In this document: positions 43,881 to 53,008 of the stretch, piece by piece
How the letters are laid out: each line of letters starts with the position of its first letter
How positions within the stretch are numbered: the first letter of the stretch is position 1
NCBI GenBank assembly: GCA_026936335.1
Contig: JAPMXV010000051.1
Span: 1-64,000 of the forward strand
DNA: 64,000 bases
Origin: Mantamonas sphyraenae
Taxonomy: Eukaryota; CRuMs; Mantamonadidae
Direction: 5' to 3'
Notes under the pieces: model-generated
The model's database searches: none
Seen by the model: only the letters and a program-made list of their open reading frames with translations
What the model was told of the DNA's origin: nothing
Translations under genes and position numbers: made by a program

Positions 43881-44163
43881 GGCGGGCTGGGTGAGGCGGG
43901 CCGTGTGCGTGTGCGTGTGTACAGTAGGGGAATACATGAGTTGGTTGGGAGAGTGTGGGCTGTTTGTTTGTGGTGGGCAGGGAGGGGAGTTTGGTGGGAC
44001 GGTGCGACAGGGTGGCCAATTGATGGGTGCTGAAAGGAAGGGTGAGTTGAGGAGAGGGGGGATGGTGGGGAAGGGGGAGAGAGGGGGTTGGGAGGAGGGT
44101 GTGGGGGTGGATTTTGGGTGGTAAAGGGGGAGAAGGGCTGACGTGTTGGGGTGAAGTGGGGAA

Positions 44164-47100
44164 ATGAGCGACACAAAGCTAATGAGAGCAGTGGAGAAGG
44201 GGGATGTGATTGCAATGGAGCGTTTGATTGAGGGGGGTGCAGATGTGAATGAGCAGAATGAGAATGGGGTGACGGCGTTGCACTGGGCAGCTTGGGAGGG
44301 AAACACAAACGCGGCGACGATGCTTCTGGACAGGGGAGCAGAGGTGGACAAGACGGAAGTGTACGGACGGACACCGTTGTACATTGCAGCACAGATGGGA
44401 CACACAGAGACGGCGACGATGCTTCTGGACAGGGGAGCAGACGTGGACAAGGTGGAGGAGAGGGGAGCCACACCTTTGTACATTGCAGCACAGATGGGAC
44501 ACACACAGACGGCGACGATACTGCTGGACAGGGGAGCAGAGGTGAACAAGGCTGAGGAGGACGGTGCCACACCGCTTTACATTGCAGCACAGAATGGGCA
44601 CACAGAGACGGCGACGCTTCTCATCGCTCGTGGTGCAGATGCTACTGTCAGAGCCAAGAATGGCAAGTCTCCACTCGAAATCGCAGCAAGCAGGTACCCG
44701 TCGACACATCTGGCCATGCTGGGTGCCTGGGCTGAGTTGCATGGCCTGGTGTCGTTCACCACCTCGCAGGAGTTGGCTGCTGAGCTATCCTCTGCTCGTT
44801 GCATGCAAGCTCAGGCGCTGTGTTTGGTGGCTGAGAGTGAAGGTGGTGTGACAGAGCTGCCTGAGGAGATTGGCATGTGTGAGGAGCTGCGTGTGCTTGA
44901 TCTGCGCAGATCGGGCATCAGCGTTCTGCCCAGACAGGCCATGGGAAGCTTGAAAGAGCTGCAGTGGCTCCGACTGGAGCATGATGAGGCGTTGGATGAT
45001 GTGCCTGGGTTTGTGGTGAAGAAAGGAGCGCAAGCGGTGGTGGAGTATCTGGCACGGATGGACACGGCGTGGGAATGGGTGAACTGGATGGTGCTGGGAC
45101 ATGGTGGACAGGGCAAAACGACGCTGATTGACACGATGAAGCGGAATAGCTCGGGGAAGGAGAGGAGGCGAGTGTTGTTCAGACGGAGAACGCGCAAGCA
45201 GAAGCTGGACAAGGAGGAGAGGACGACGGATGCGACACACAGCATGGATGTGTATGAGTTTGATCTGAGGGATGGGGATGTGCGTGTGCGTATCAGTGAC
45301 TATGGTGGCCAGGCAGAGTACTGGGTGGGCCACCAGTACCTGTTGATGGGCCAGGGCGGGGTGTTTGTGCTGGTGGCATCGATGGTGGCGTGGGATGCAG
45401 TGGCAGGTGGGCACAGAGTGGACATGGATGCAGCACGTGGGGAGCTGGAGGTGTGGCTGGACATGGTGGCGAGCAAGGTGGCGAGCAAAGTGGCAGGGAA
45501 GAAGAAGCCGCAGATGTGGATTGTTGTGACGCATGCAGATCTGGGAGAGAAGGTGAAGGTGGGGGAGAGGATGGATCGGGAAGAGGCACGTGGGATGGTG
45601 AAAGGGTGGGTGGAAGGGTGGAGGAAGAGCAAAAGGTACGAGCAGCTGCGGATGGATGCGGAGAAGGGAGTGTTTGTGGTGGATGGAGATGTGTGGAAGG
45701 GGAACGTGGATGGGCTGCTGGGCAGTCTGGAGGAAGCGAGTGTGGCACTGGCAGAGAACAGGATGGTGCCACGCGGGACGGTGGAGCTGCAGAAGTATGT
45801 ACAGGAACTGCGACGTAGGAAGAAGCTGGAGCAGCCGTGGATGCGTGTGGAGGAACTGGAGGAGATGGTGAAGGGGAATGAGGCGATGCAGGAGCACTTT
45901 CCGAGCAAGAGCGGGCGGATCTTTCATTCATCGCTGGAGGAACTGCACCACATGCAGGAGGTGGTGTGGCACAGAGGGGCAGGGGTGGTTGTGCTGGACC
46001 CTGTGTGGCTGGCAAAGCTGATGGGAGGGTTTGTGAGCGGTGCAGAGGTTCAGGGGCTGGACAAAGGGAAGCAGATTGCGGAGGGTAAGCATCATGGGCT
46101 GGTGAAGTGGGATGATCGATTGAGGAAGCAGGTGGGGAGGCTGCATGGGGAGCTGTGGGGACAAGGAGGAGGGGGTGATGGAGAGGATGGGGTGGCGGAT
46201 ATGCTGCTGGAGCTGCTGTGTGAGGTGGAGATGTGTGCACGCGTGGGTGAAGACACGCTTGTGTTTCCGTTTCTGCGGACTGTGGAGACAGAGCTGCCTG
46301 GGGAGTGGATGGCAGAGAACACATGTCGGATTGGACGGCGGTTTGTGTGGGTGGTGGATGGGATGCAAACAAACGCAGACGCACAGCTGGATAAGGCATG
46401 GCAGGCAGAGAACTGGCACATGCTGCCACCTGCGCTGTTCAACCTGGGGCAGGTGCGGCTGATTGAGGCATTCTCAGCGGGAATCCGGATCGAAAACGTG
46501 CACTCCAACTGGATCCACGTGTGGCCCAAGGATGCGCCGCACATTGTTCTCGTGCATGAGCCACGCTCGCGGTACATGGACGTGGTGGTAGCACGAAACT
46601 CATGGCGTGGGGTGGCAGAGACGATGATCCAGGTGGAGGTGCTTGTGCGACGGCTGGCGGCCGAGAGCGGGCTGTGTGACGGACTGACTGGGAGCATGCG
46701 GTGCTACCCGCTGTGTCACGTGTGTGTGGGCAGTGAAAAGGTGGAGGATGTGCTGCGCATGGACTGGGGGCAGCATGAATTGAGTGTAGAGGTGTCTGCC
46801 CTGGTGGAAGAGAACAGTGACGACTGTGGGGCATGCATGGTTCACAGTGTGGATCTTCACACCCAAGCGCTGCTGTATGGACGTGTACCGGATGACAAAG
46901 ACGAACTGAAGGAACTGCAGGAATGGCGGAAAGACATGGAGGAGCGTGTCGGGAGCATGGAACGGCGGCTGGGCAAGTCATGGAAAGCGATCAAGACACT
47001 TGCCAAACAATATCCGCAGCTGCTGGGATGGGTGACACAGCTGCAGGTGAAACACAGGGCGGGGGGCATCGCAGACATGGATGCAGTGCGATCGATGGTG

Positions 47101-47262
47101 GCACAGACGCTGGAGGAGATGGACGGGATGGGGTCGTCCTCGTCATCCGCCGAGGCATTGCAGGAGCTGCGTGTGGTGGTTGTGGATCTGCAGCTGCATC
47201 TGGAAGAGCTGCGTGGGGAGAAAACAACCACTTTCACCCTGGAGGAAGGGGAAGAGATTTGA
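44164..47262 (+). CDS. ROCO protein: ankyrin repeats, LRR, Roc GTPase, COR, coiled coil
   Basis: The protein has 1,032 residues in a single exon. Residues 1-170 hold about five ankyrin repeats (TPLYIAAQMGHTETATMLLD type); three are near-identical 99-bp DNA units, a sign of recent expansion. A short LRR stretch follows (LPEEIGMCEELRVLDLRRSG). The Roc GTPase begins near residue 305, with P-loop GHGGQGKTTL, a DYGGQAEY switch (DxxGQ) and a THAD guanine-specificity motif. The COR region follows, with LEELHHMQEVVW and VVLDPVWLAKLM, typical of COR. The C-terminus is a predicted coiled coil. No kinase, WD40 or death domain is present, unlike LRRK2 or DAPK1. Family members are dimerising GTPases in signalling; the effector here is unknown. 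The gene starts about 280 bp after TRAPPC3. Confidence 0.92.
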   Translation: MSDTKLMRAVEKGDVIAMERLIEGGADVNEQNENGVTALHWAAWEGNTNAATMLLDRGAEVDKTEVYGRTPLYIAAQMGHTETATMLLDRGADVDKVEERGATPLYIAAQMGHTQTATILLDRGAEVNKAEEDGATPLYIAAQNGHTETATLLIARGADATVRAKNGKSPLEIAASRYPSTHLAMLGAWAELHGLVSFTTSQELAAELSSARCMQAQALCLVAESEGGVTELPEEIGMCEELRVLDLRRSGISVLPRQAMGSLKELQWLRLEHDEALDDVPGFVVKKGAQAVVEYLARMDTAWEWVNWMVLGHGGQGKTTLIDTMKRNSSGKERRRVLFRRRTRKQKLDKEERTTDATHSMDVYEFDLRDGDVRVRISDYGGQAEYWVGHQYLLMGQGGVFVLVASMVAWDAVAGGHRVDMDAARGELEVWLDMVASKVASKVAGKKKPQMWIVVTHADLGEKVKVGERMDREEARGMVKGWVEGWRKSKRYEQLRMDAEKGVFVVDGDVWKGNVDGLLGSLEEASVALAENRMVPRGTVELQKYVQELRRRKKLEQPWMRVEELEEMVKGNEAMQEHFPSKSGRIFHSSLEELHHMQEVVWHRGAGVVVLDPVWLAKLMGGFVSGAEVQGLDKGKQIAEGKHHGLVKWDDRLRKQVGRLHGELWGQGGGGDGEDGVADMLLELLCEVEMCARVGEDTLVFPFLRTVETELPGEWMAENTCRIGRRFVWVVDGMQTNADAQLDKAWQAENWHMLPPALFNLGQVRLIEAFSAGIRIENVHSNWIHVWPKDAPHIVLVHEPRSRYMDVVVARNSWRGVAETMIQVEVLVRRLAAESGLCDGLTGSMRCYPLCHVCVGSEKVEDVLRMDWGQHELSVEVSALVEENSDDCGACMVHSVDLHTQALLYGRVPDDKDELKELQEWRKDMEERVGSMERRLGKSWKAIKTLAKQYPQLLGWVTQLQVKHRAGGIADMDAVRSMVAQTLEEMDGMGSSSSSAEALQELRVVVVDLQLHLEELRGEKTTTFTLEEGEEI

Positions 47263-47339
47263 AAATAGATTGCCCAGAACAAAGCGCCCCCCGTTCCCGT
47301 TCCCAACCCAACCATGGACTTCAACCCAAAGTCCGCCGC

Positions 47340-50280
47340 ATGGTGGCTCTGCACACCAAACCATACATGCGCCCGGGTCTCAAAGCTGACCTGTGGCTGC
47401 ACAGGCTCTTCTTTGCCCATGCGATGCGTGTTTCCCGTCATCCCTGGCGCTGGGCCGTCCTCCCGCTCCTGCTCGTCCTGATCCCTCTGCCAGTGCTCCT
47501 CCCCATGCTCGACGACACCATAAGGCCGCAAATGATCACCACAGGGCGATCTCGACTGCTCAACAACCACGACAACGGCCTGTTCCACCGACTCCAAACG
47601 TTTGGCACCCAGGAGTCCGTCAAGCTGCTGGTCTCGCCTTCATCCAACGCACAGACCAACACGGTGCTGACTGAATCTGCCCTCCACTTGCTCCACGACG
47701 CAGAAAACGTCGTCCTGAACTGGCGAGGCGATGTCGCTGGCGAACGCGATGCCTTCTGGAAACTCTGCCAGCCACGCACGCCCACCCCACGCCGCCTGGG
47801 CCTTGCAACGCAGATGGAACGTGCCTCAAGCCCCTCCCATTGTCGCACCATGTCTGTTCTCGACGTCTGGCCCACCAGGGAGGCCTTTGTCGCAGACACG
47901 GCAAAGCTTGCCACTGTGCGCAACGCCCTCACAAACCGGACAACTCTCCGCCTGGCCTCCAACGCCTCGGTGGACTTTTCCCGCCTCGCTGCAGGCGCCA
48001 CATTCGACGCCACAGGCAACCTAGCCAGCGTGGCCATGTGGAGATCGGTTCTTCCGATGGCAGAGGTTCGTGTCGTCAATTCCCACCATTTTTTGCGCAC
48101 CCCCGTCCCTCCCATCATCACTCACACCGAATCCCACCCAGATCCCCGAGTCCAAGCCCTTTGCACAGCTTCGTGAGGCTGTCGGACGCGATTTCCACCT
48201 CCGCGTGGCTGCCGCCGTCTTTGAGGACTCGAACGTCCAAACACGGTCCGCGGATTTCGTCGTGTCCGTCGTCGCCACCGACATCGCCTTTGGACCCAAG
48301 GAACTGTATCTTCCCTTTGTAGTGTGGACCTCTGTGCTGGTGTTGTACTGCGCAGCGACGGGCATGCGCCGTGATGCGGACAAGAACATCACGGTACTGC
48401 TGATCGGCGCCGCAAACGCTCTCCTGGCCAGCTCCTTCACGCTCGCAGTCTTCATCGCCTTTGGATTCGAGGCTCACATGTTCACCATTGTGGGCATTGC
48501 CGTCGTCGTGGCCATTGGCATGGACGATGTCTTTATCATCGTCAGCAGCGTGCAGCGCTCCCGTGCCGCGCGTCCGGACATCCGTCTCGCCAAGGGGCTT
48601 GCCGAGGCCGCCACGTCCATTGCCATGACCACCATCACCGACGTGGTTCTCTTCTCCACTCCGCTGTACCTTTCTGCGACACCCACCAGCGCCGTCCTCT
48701 CCACTCTTGTTTGCGTCGGCCTCATCGTCGACTTTCTGCTGCAGATGTGCATGGTCACGGCAGCGATCTACCTGGACATGGTCTTTTCTGCTCAGGGCAA
48801 GCAGTTCCTCGGGCTCATCACGCGCGACCCGCCCACGCCTCGCACAGACGACACACGCACCAAAATCCAACCCGACACCCAACACAGCAACGACGTCATC
48901 CAGCTGGGCTCCATGAGTGGACACAACACACCCGAGACTTCCTCCTCGCGTGCAAACTCGCCTGCCATGTCACGCACGAGCATCACACGCGTCAAATCCG
49001 TCGGCAGCCTCCGCGAGGTGCAAGACCACGACGGCGGCATGGCCTTGCGCGATCACAGCATGATGTCCAAGTTCTTTGCCACCCGTTTCATCGACGTTGT
49101 CACACACAAAGCCTTCCATGTCGTGGCGTTTCTCGTCGTCGCTGCCTTTGTCGCTGTCAACGTCTTTGGCGTGTCCACTCGTCCAACCACAGCCATCTAC
49201 TACGCCGACGTCATGCCCAGACAAGACAAACTGGCCATGGGAAGAGCCACAGAGCTGGCTGCGTTTGCACCCCACTTGCAGACGCAGGAGGCCATGGTCA
49301 TCCTGCCTGCCACCCCGTTTTGGGAGCCAGCAACCCAGCAGGCCCTCGACACACTCTGCAGCCGCCTCACATCGCGACAAGCCCAGTGCTGGTGGTCTTC
49401 ATTCCGTTCTTGGCTCAACACCACAGCTGTGGGCACCACCGAGGCCGCCTTTGTCGCCCAGCTCCGCTCCTTTGCCGACGCCCACCCGGACAACCACCGC
49501 CATCTCATGTGGACTGCTGACGGCTCGCGTTTGGCTCTGTCCCGCTTTGTCTGGCGAGCCAAAGACACCGTCTGGGTCCAGGACGCCCTCGACCACCTTG
49601 CCCACATCCGCTCCTCCCTTCTCGACGGCCTCAGCACACGCGAGCGCCAAATTGCTCAGTTTTCCAGCTATCCTGTCCAAGTGGCCATCTCCTCGCGCGT
49701 GGTCGAGGACGAACTCCTCACAACCATCTCCGTTGGCGGCGGTCTCGTCACCCTCGTCAGCGCTGTCCTCCTCATCAACCCTGTCTCCTCCATCTTTGTC
49801 CTCCTTGCCATGGCCACCACCATCGGCGTCACCTACGCCTCTCTGCCCTTCTTTGTCAATCTGCCCATGGAATTGGTCTATCTGGGCCTTTTGTCCATGG
49901 GTCTCGGCGCAGACTTCACTGCCCATCTCCTCCTCCACTTCAACGTCTCACCCGGCAACACGCGCACACGTCTACGCCTCACCTACGCCAGCGTCGGCTC
50001 TTCTGTTGTCAACGGCCTAGGCAGCACCTTTGCAGCCCAATTGTCCGTTTTGCTCATGCCTTTCCGTTTCAACCAGCTCCTCGTCGTCCTCTTTGCCATC
50101 AGCATCGGCGTATCCGGCATCCTCGCCATGCTGGTCGTCCCTGTGGCCCTCCAGTACCTCCACCTCCCTCCGGCTGTCCGCGATGTCGAGATGCATGCCG
50201 AGATCGAGCGCATCGAACGCGACCTCGGCCAGGAGCTCCCCTCCAAGACAGACGATGCAGCGCAAGCAAGCAACAACTAA
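47340..50280 (+). CDS. Patched/sterol-sensing-domain RND-type membrane protein
   Basis: Exon 1 is 47340-48065 and exon 2 is 48142-50280. A 76-nt intron (GTTCGT donor, CCACCCAG acceptor) joins MAE to IPESKPFAQLREAV, giving 954 residues. Architecture is typical of Patched/NPC1/dispatched relatives: one N-terminal membrane span (WAVLPLLLVLIPLPVLLPML), a luminal loop, then a sterol-sensing-like bundle. That bundle has AIGMDDVFIIVSSVQRS, the GxxxDD proton-relay motif in TM4, followed by AKGLAEAATSIAMTTITDVV. A second half after 49.1 kb repeats the plan, with its TM10 motif reduced to GLGADFTAHLLLHF. A cytosolic linker rich in Ser and Thr separates the halves. It probably moves sterol or lipid using an ion gradient; the substrate is unknown. 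The start is the first ATG after the ROCO stop; MRPGLKADLW 27 nt later is an alternative. Confidence 0.9.
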
Positions 50281-50298
50281 TCCAATCAAAAGTTTCCA

Positions 50299-50934
50299 TC
50301 ACGCACCCCCCACCTCTGTCTCTGTGTCCTCGTGGCCCATCGCAATCGCTTCCACCGCCAGCGCGCCCGTGCCCCCGTCCATCCCGGCCAACGCCTCGAA
50401 AAAGCGCTTGTTCGGGTACACATACCTTCGTTGTGCACGCACCCATGCCAACGCCGCCACTGCATCCACCTCCTGGCTCTCCATCACATACGCAACCGCA
50501 ACGCTTCCGCTCCGCGACACCCCTGCGCTGCAGTGCACAAGCACCACGTGCGATTCATCCGCATCCAGCACCTCTTGGATCGCCGATACATTCTTGCTCA
50601 GCACCTCCCGTACCTCCTCCACGCTCAGCCGTGTCGAGTCTGCAAACGGCGCCGCCGTGTCCAGCGCCACAATCCCTGCCTCCCGGTACGCCTCCAGCAC
50701 CTCGGTCGACTTTTTCACGTCATCTGCCACATTGCACACATGCGTGATGCCAGCCTCTGCCAAAAACGCCACATCTGCAGCTGCTGCGCTGCTTCCCAGC
50801 CACACTCGCCCCTCCACAATCTCTTGCGCCCACGTCGGCGCGCTGCTGCATCCCGCCATCGACTCGGGCGGTGTCAACACCTCTGCCACCGCATCCCCAA
50901 ACTCTTCTCGCACCTTGTCCAATCGTTCACTCAT
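50299..50934 (-). CDS. Dual-specificity protein phosphatase
   Basis: The 211-residue protein starts MSERLDKVREEF at 50934. The catalytic loop VHCSAGVSRSGS fits HCxxGxxRS (Cys nucleophile, Arg phosphate clamp). The general-acid region is the IVALDTAAPFADS stretch, and the C-terminal signature is RRYVYPNKRFFEAL, matching the family R-x-x-x-x-PNxxF. An N-terminal IVEGRVWLGSSAAAADVAFL strand-helix is the usual DUSP opening. It dephosphorylates Tyr and Ser/Thr, commonly on MAP kinases, but no docking motif identifies the substrate here. It is convergent with the Patched-like gene (18 bp between stops) and head to head with the ubiquitin-like gene. Confidence 0.93.
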   Translation of the reverse strand: MSERLDKVREEFGDAVAEVLTPPESMAGCSSAPTWAQEIVEGRVWLGSSAAAADVAFLAEAGITHVCNVADDVKKSTEVLEAYREAGIVALDTAAPFADSTRLSVEEVREVLSKNVSAIQEVLDADESHVVLVHCSAGVSRSGSVAVAYVMESQEVDAVAALAWVRAQRRYVYPNKRFFEALAGMDGGTGALAVEAIAMGHEDTETEVGGA

Positions 50935-50978
50935 TTCCTCTTTGCGCCCGCCTGCGCACTCTTTCTCCCCTCCCCAAT
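50935..50978. promoter_or_regulatory. 44-bp bidirectional start region
   Basis: Only 44 bp separates the phosphatase ATG (minus) from the ubiquitin-like ATG (plus). The sequence is CT-rich on the plus strand. Both transcripts must start within this interval or inside each other's coding sequence, so a shared promoter is implied. Confidence 0.6.
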
Positions 50979-51269
50979 ATGTCCACCTCTGCCTCCACAA
51001 CCACCTTTGTCCGCGTCCGCCACGGACCCAACTCCTGCCACACCTTCCAGGACGATCTGCCCTCCTCCTCCTCCCTCTCCGACGTCCTCGACCTCCTCGC
51101 CGCCCATCCCGACTTTGAGGCCGACCTCGCCGCCCACGACCGCGACGACGCACGCCTCATTGCACAGGGCAAGATTCTCTCTCACGACACCCTCCTCTCC
51201 GACTTGCCCGACCTCGACTGGTCCTCCCTCATCCTCGTCTTGCCCAGCAACGGAAAAACCTCAGAATGA
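50979..51269 (+). CDS. Small ubiquitin-like-fold protein
   Basis: The protein has 96 residues. The C-terminal half (RLIAQGKILSHDTLLSDLP, then SSLILVLPSNGK) matches the ubiquitin-like pattern LIxxGKxLxDxxTLxD...hhLVL. The N-terminal strand is TTTFVRVRHGPNSCHTF. A Ser-rich loop replaces the first helix cap. There is no terminal Gly-Gly, so it is unlikely to be conjugated and more likely acts as a UBL adaptor. The start is the only ATG between the divergent phosphatase and this domain. The stop lies 22 bp from the convergent MORN gene. Confidence 0.75.
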   Translation: MSTSASTTTFVRVRHGPNSCHTFQDDLPSSSSLSDVLDLLAAHPDFEADLAAHDRDDARLIAQGKILSHDTLLSDLPDLDWSSLILVLPSNGKTSE

Positions 51270-51291
51270 ACCGAACCGAACTCCATTTCCC

Positions 51292-53008
51292 TCACGCCCT
51301 CATCCCACCCGCCGCCGCCGCCGCCGCCGCCGCCGCCAACGCTGCCGCCGCTTCGTCTTCATACACACTCGAATTCTCTCTCTCCCTGCCCACAAACTCT
51401 TCCAGCGGCTGCTGCACTTCCACAAGCAACATCAGCTTTTCCTGCTCCATCAGGTCCTCCAGCGACCCCTCCGTCAGCTGTGTGTTCTGTCCAAAGTCCT
51501 GGTCGTGGTACATCACTTCGTACTGCTCGTTCTTCGGGAACCAGCTCTCCGCGCTCATGGCGTCCAGCAGCGCTTGCACGCTCGACAGCACCAGCTTCAT
51601 CTTGTAGTTCTTCTTCTTGCCCCCACGCACCACGCTCACCATAATCTTGCGCTCCTCCTCTTCCTCTCCCTGTCCCTCCCCACTTCCTGTGCCCTCGCCG
51701 CCGCCGCCACTGCTGCTGCTGCTGGTCCCCCCTCCTCCGTCCCCTCCGTTCCCTTCCGCGTCTCCCTCCTCCCCATCACCACCACCACCACCACCACCAC
51801 CACCACCTCCACCGTCTCCTCCTCCTCCCTCTCCCTCCCCTGTGCCTTCTGTGTCTCCGTCTGCCCCTGCGTCCGCCGACCTGTCTCCGCCCTCTCCTTC
51901 CACGTCGTCCTCCTCCCGTACGCTTGCAGACACCTTGAGCTCTTTCTCGCTCAGCACGTCTGCCTGCCACGTTCCCGTGTATGTCATCCCTGTGTCCTGG
52001 CTCAGGTAGCGCCCGTGGCCGTCGCGCTTGCCCATCCGGGTACCCGCCTACGTACTTGTCCCCTCCGGAGAACTGCGACCTGCCTTCCCCATCCCGGAAC
52101 CCGTCCCGGAACGCCCCTGTGTACGTGTCGCCGTTGAACCACTTGATGACCCCCTCTCCGTCAAACTTGCCCTGCACAAACTCCCCTTGGTATGTAAACT
52201 GGTCGCAGCTCAGGATTCCGTACCCGTGCCTGTCCCCTCCTTCCCAATCCCCCTCGTACACCGCCCCGGTCTTGTTGTATGTCATCTTGCCCTTTCCGTG
52301 TCGCTTGCCCTCCACATAGTCCCCCGTGTACTGGTCTCCCGTCTCTTTCCACACGTACGTCCCTCGGCCCTGCTTGTTTCCGCTTTGCCACAGCCCACGG
52401 TACGTGTCCCCGTTCGGGTACTGCATAGTCCCCTGTCCGTGCCGCAGGTTATCCTGCCACTCTCCTTCGTACACCGCTCCGTCTTCGTACGTGCAGATCC
52501 CGCTTCCGCTTGCCACATTCCCCACCACGCTGCCCTTGTACACCCCGTCCTCAAACGTCAGCGTCCCAAACGTCTCCTCCTGTTGCAAACCTCCGCCTCC
52601 GTTCGGCCCCGACGTTGTCGACCGGCTCCGCATCGGCATCTCCTCCCCAAGTCCGCTCCGCATCGACACCACCGCCGAATAGCTGCGCGGCAGCCCTTCC
52701 GAACCCTCCGACCCGCCCCCCGCCTCCAGACTCGCCCCATACACACCTCCCGATCCACCTCCCATTCCCTGTCCCATGTGCCCTCCCTGTCAGCCTCCTT
52801 CCTGCACAGCCTCTCCATCCCCTCTCGCTCCACCCGCCCGCAAAAAAAAAGGCCTTCCCTTCACACACGAAATGCGCTCCAGCCTCTCCTTCCGCACCGC
52901 CTTCCCTCCCTCACTTACCACCTCGTACGCCCGCCCAGACCCGTTCCCATTCCCTCCACCACCGCCTCCATTCCCGTCTGATCCCATTCCGTTTCCGTTC
53001 GACGTCAT
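51292..53008 (-). CDS. MORN-repeat protein with C-terminal ubiquitin/PB1-like segment
   Basis: Exon 1 is 53008-52919 (30 codons, Gly/Asn-rich, ending AYEV). A GTAAGT donor and GGCTGACAG acceptor remove a 132-nt phase-0 intron, and exon 2 starts at 52786. The frame breaks at the GGG run 52038-52040 inside a MORN repeat; removing one base gives YVGGYRMGKRDGHGRYLS and 527 residues. About nine MORN units (YEGEWQDNLRHGQGTMQYPN type) form a beta-strand rail that usually binds membranes or scaffolds. A Gly/Ser/acidic low-complexity linker follows, including a poly-Gly tract encoded by (CAC)n. A compact C-terminal fold (KIMVSVVRGGKKKNYKMKLV ... QYEVMYHDQDFG) resembles a ubiquitin/PB1-like domain. The tail is poly-Ala. 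MORN proteins organise membranes and cytoskeleton in protists. Confidence 0.85.
51310..51338. repeat. (GCC)n trinucleotide tract coding poly-alanine
   Basis: Nine to ten GCC repeats lie at the 3' end of the MORN gene and encode a poly-Ala stretch on the minus strand, just before the stop codon. Confidence 0.9.
51776..51812. repeat. (CAC)n trinucleotide tract coding poly-glycine
   Basis: About ten to eleven CAC/ACC repeats on the plus strand read as GGT glycine codons in the MORN gene, in the low-complexity linker between the MORN array and the C-terminal fold. Confidence 0.9.
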
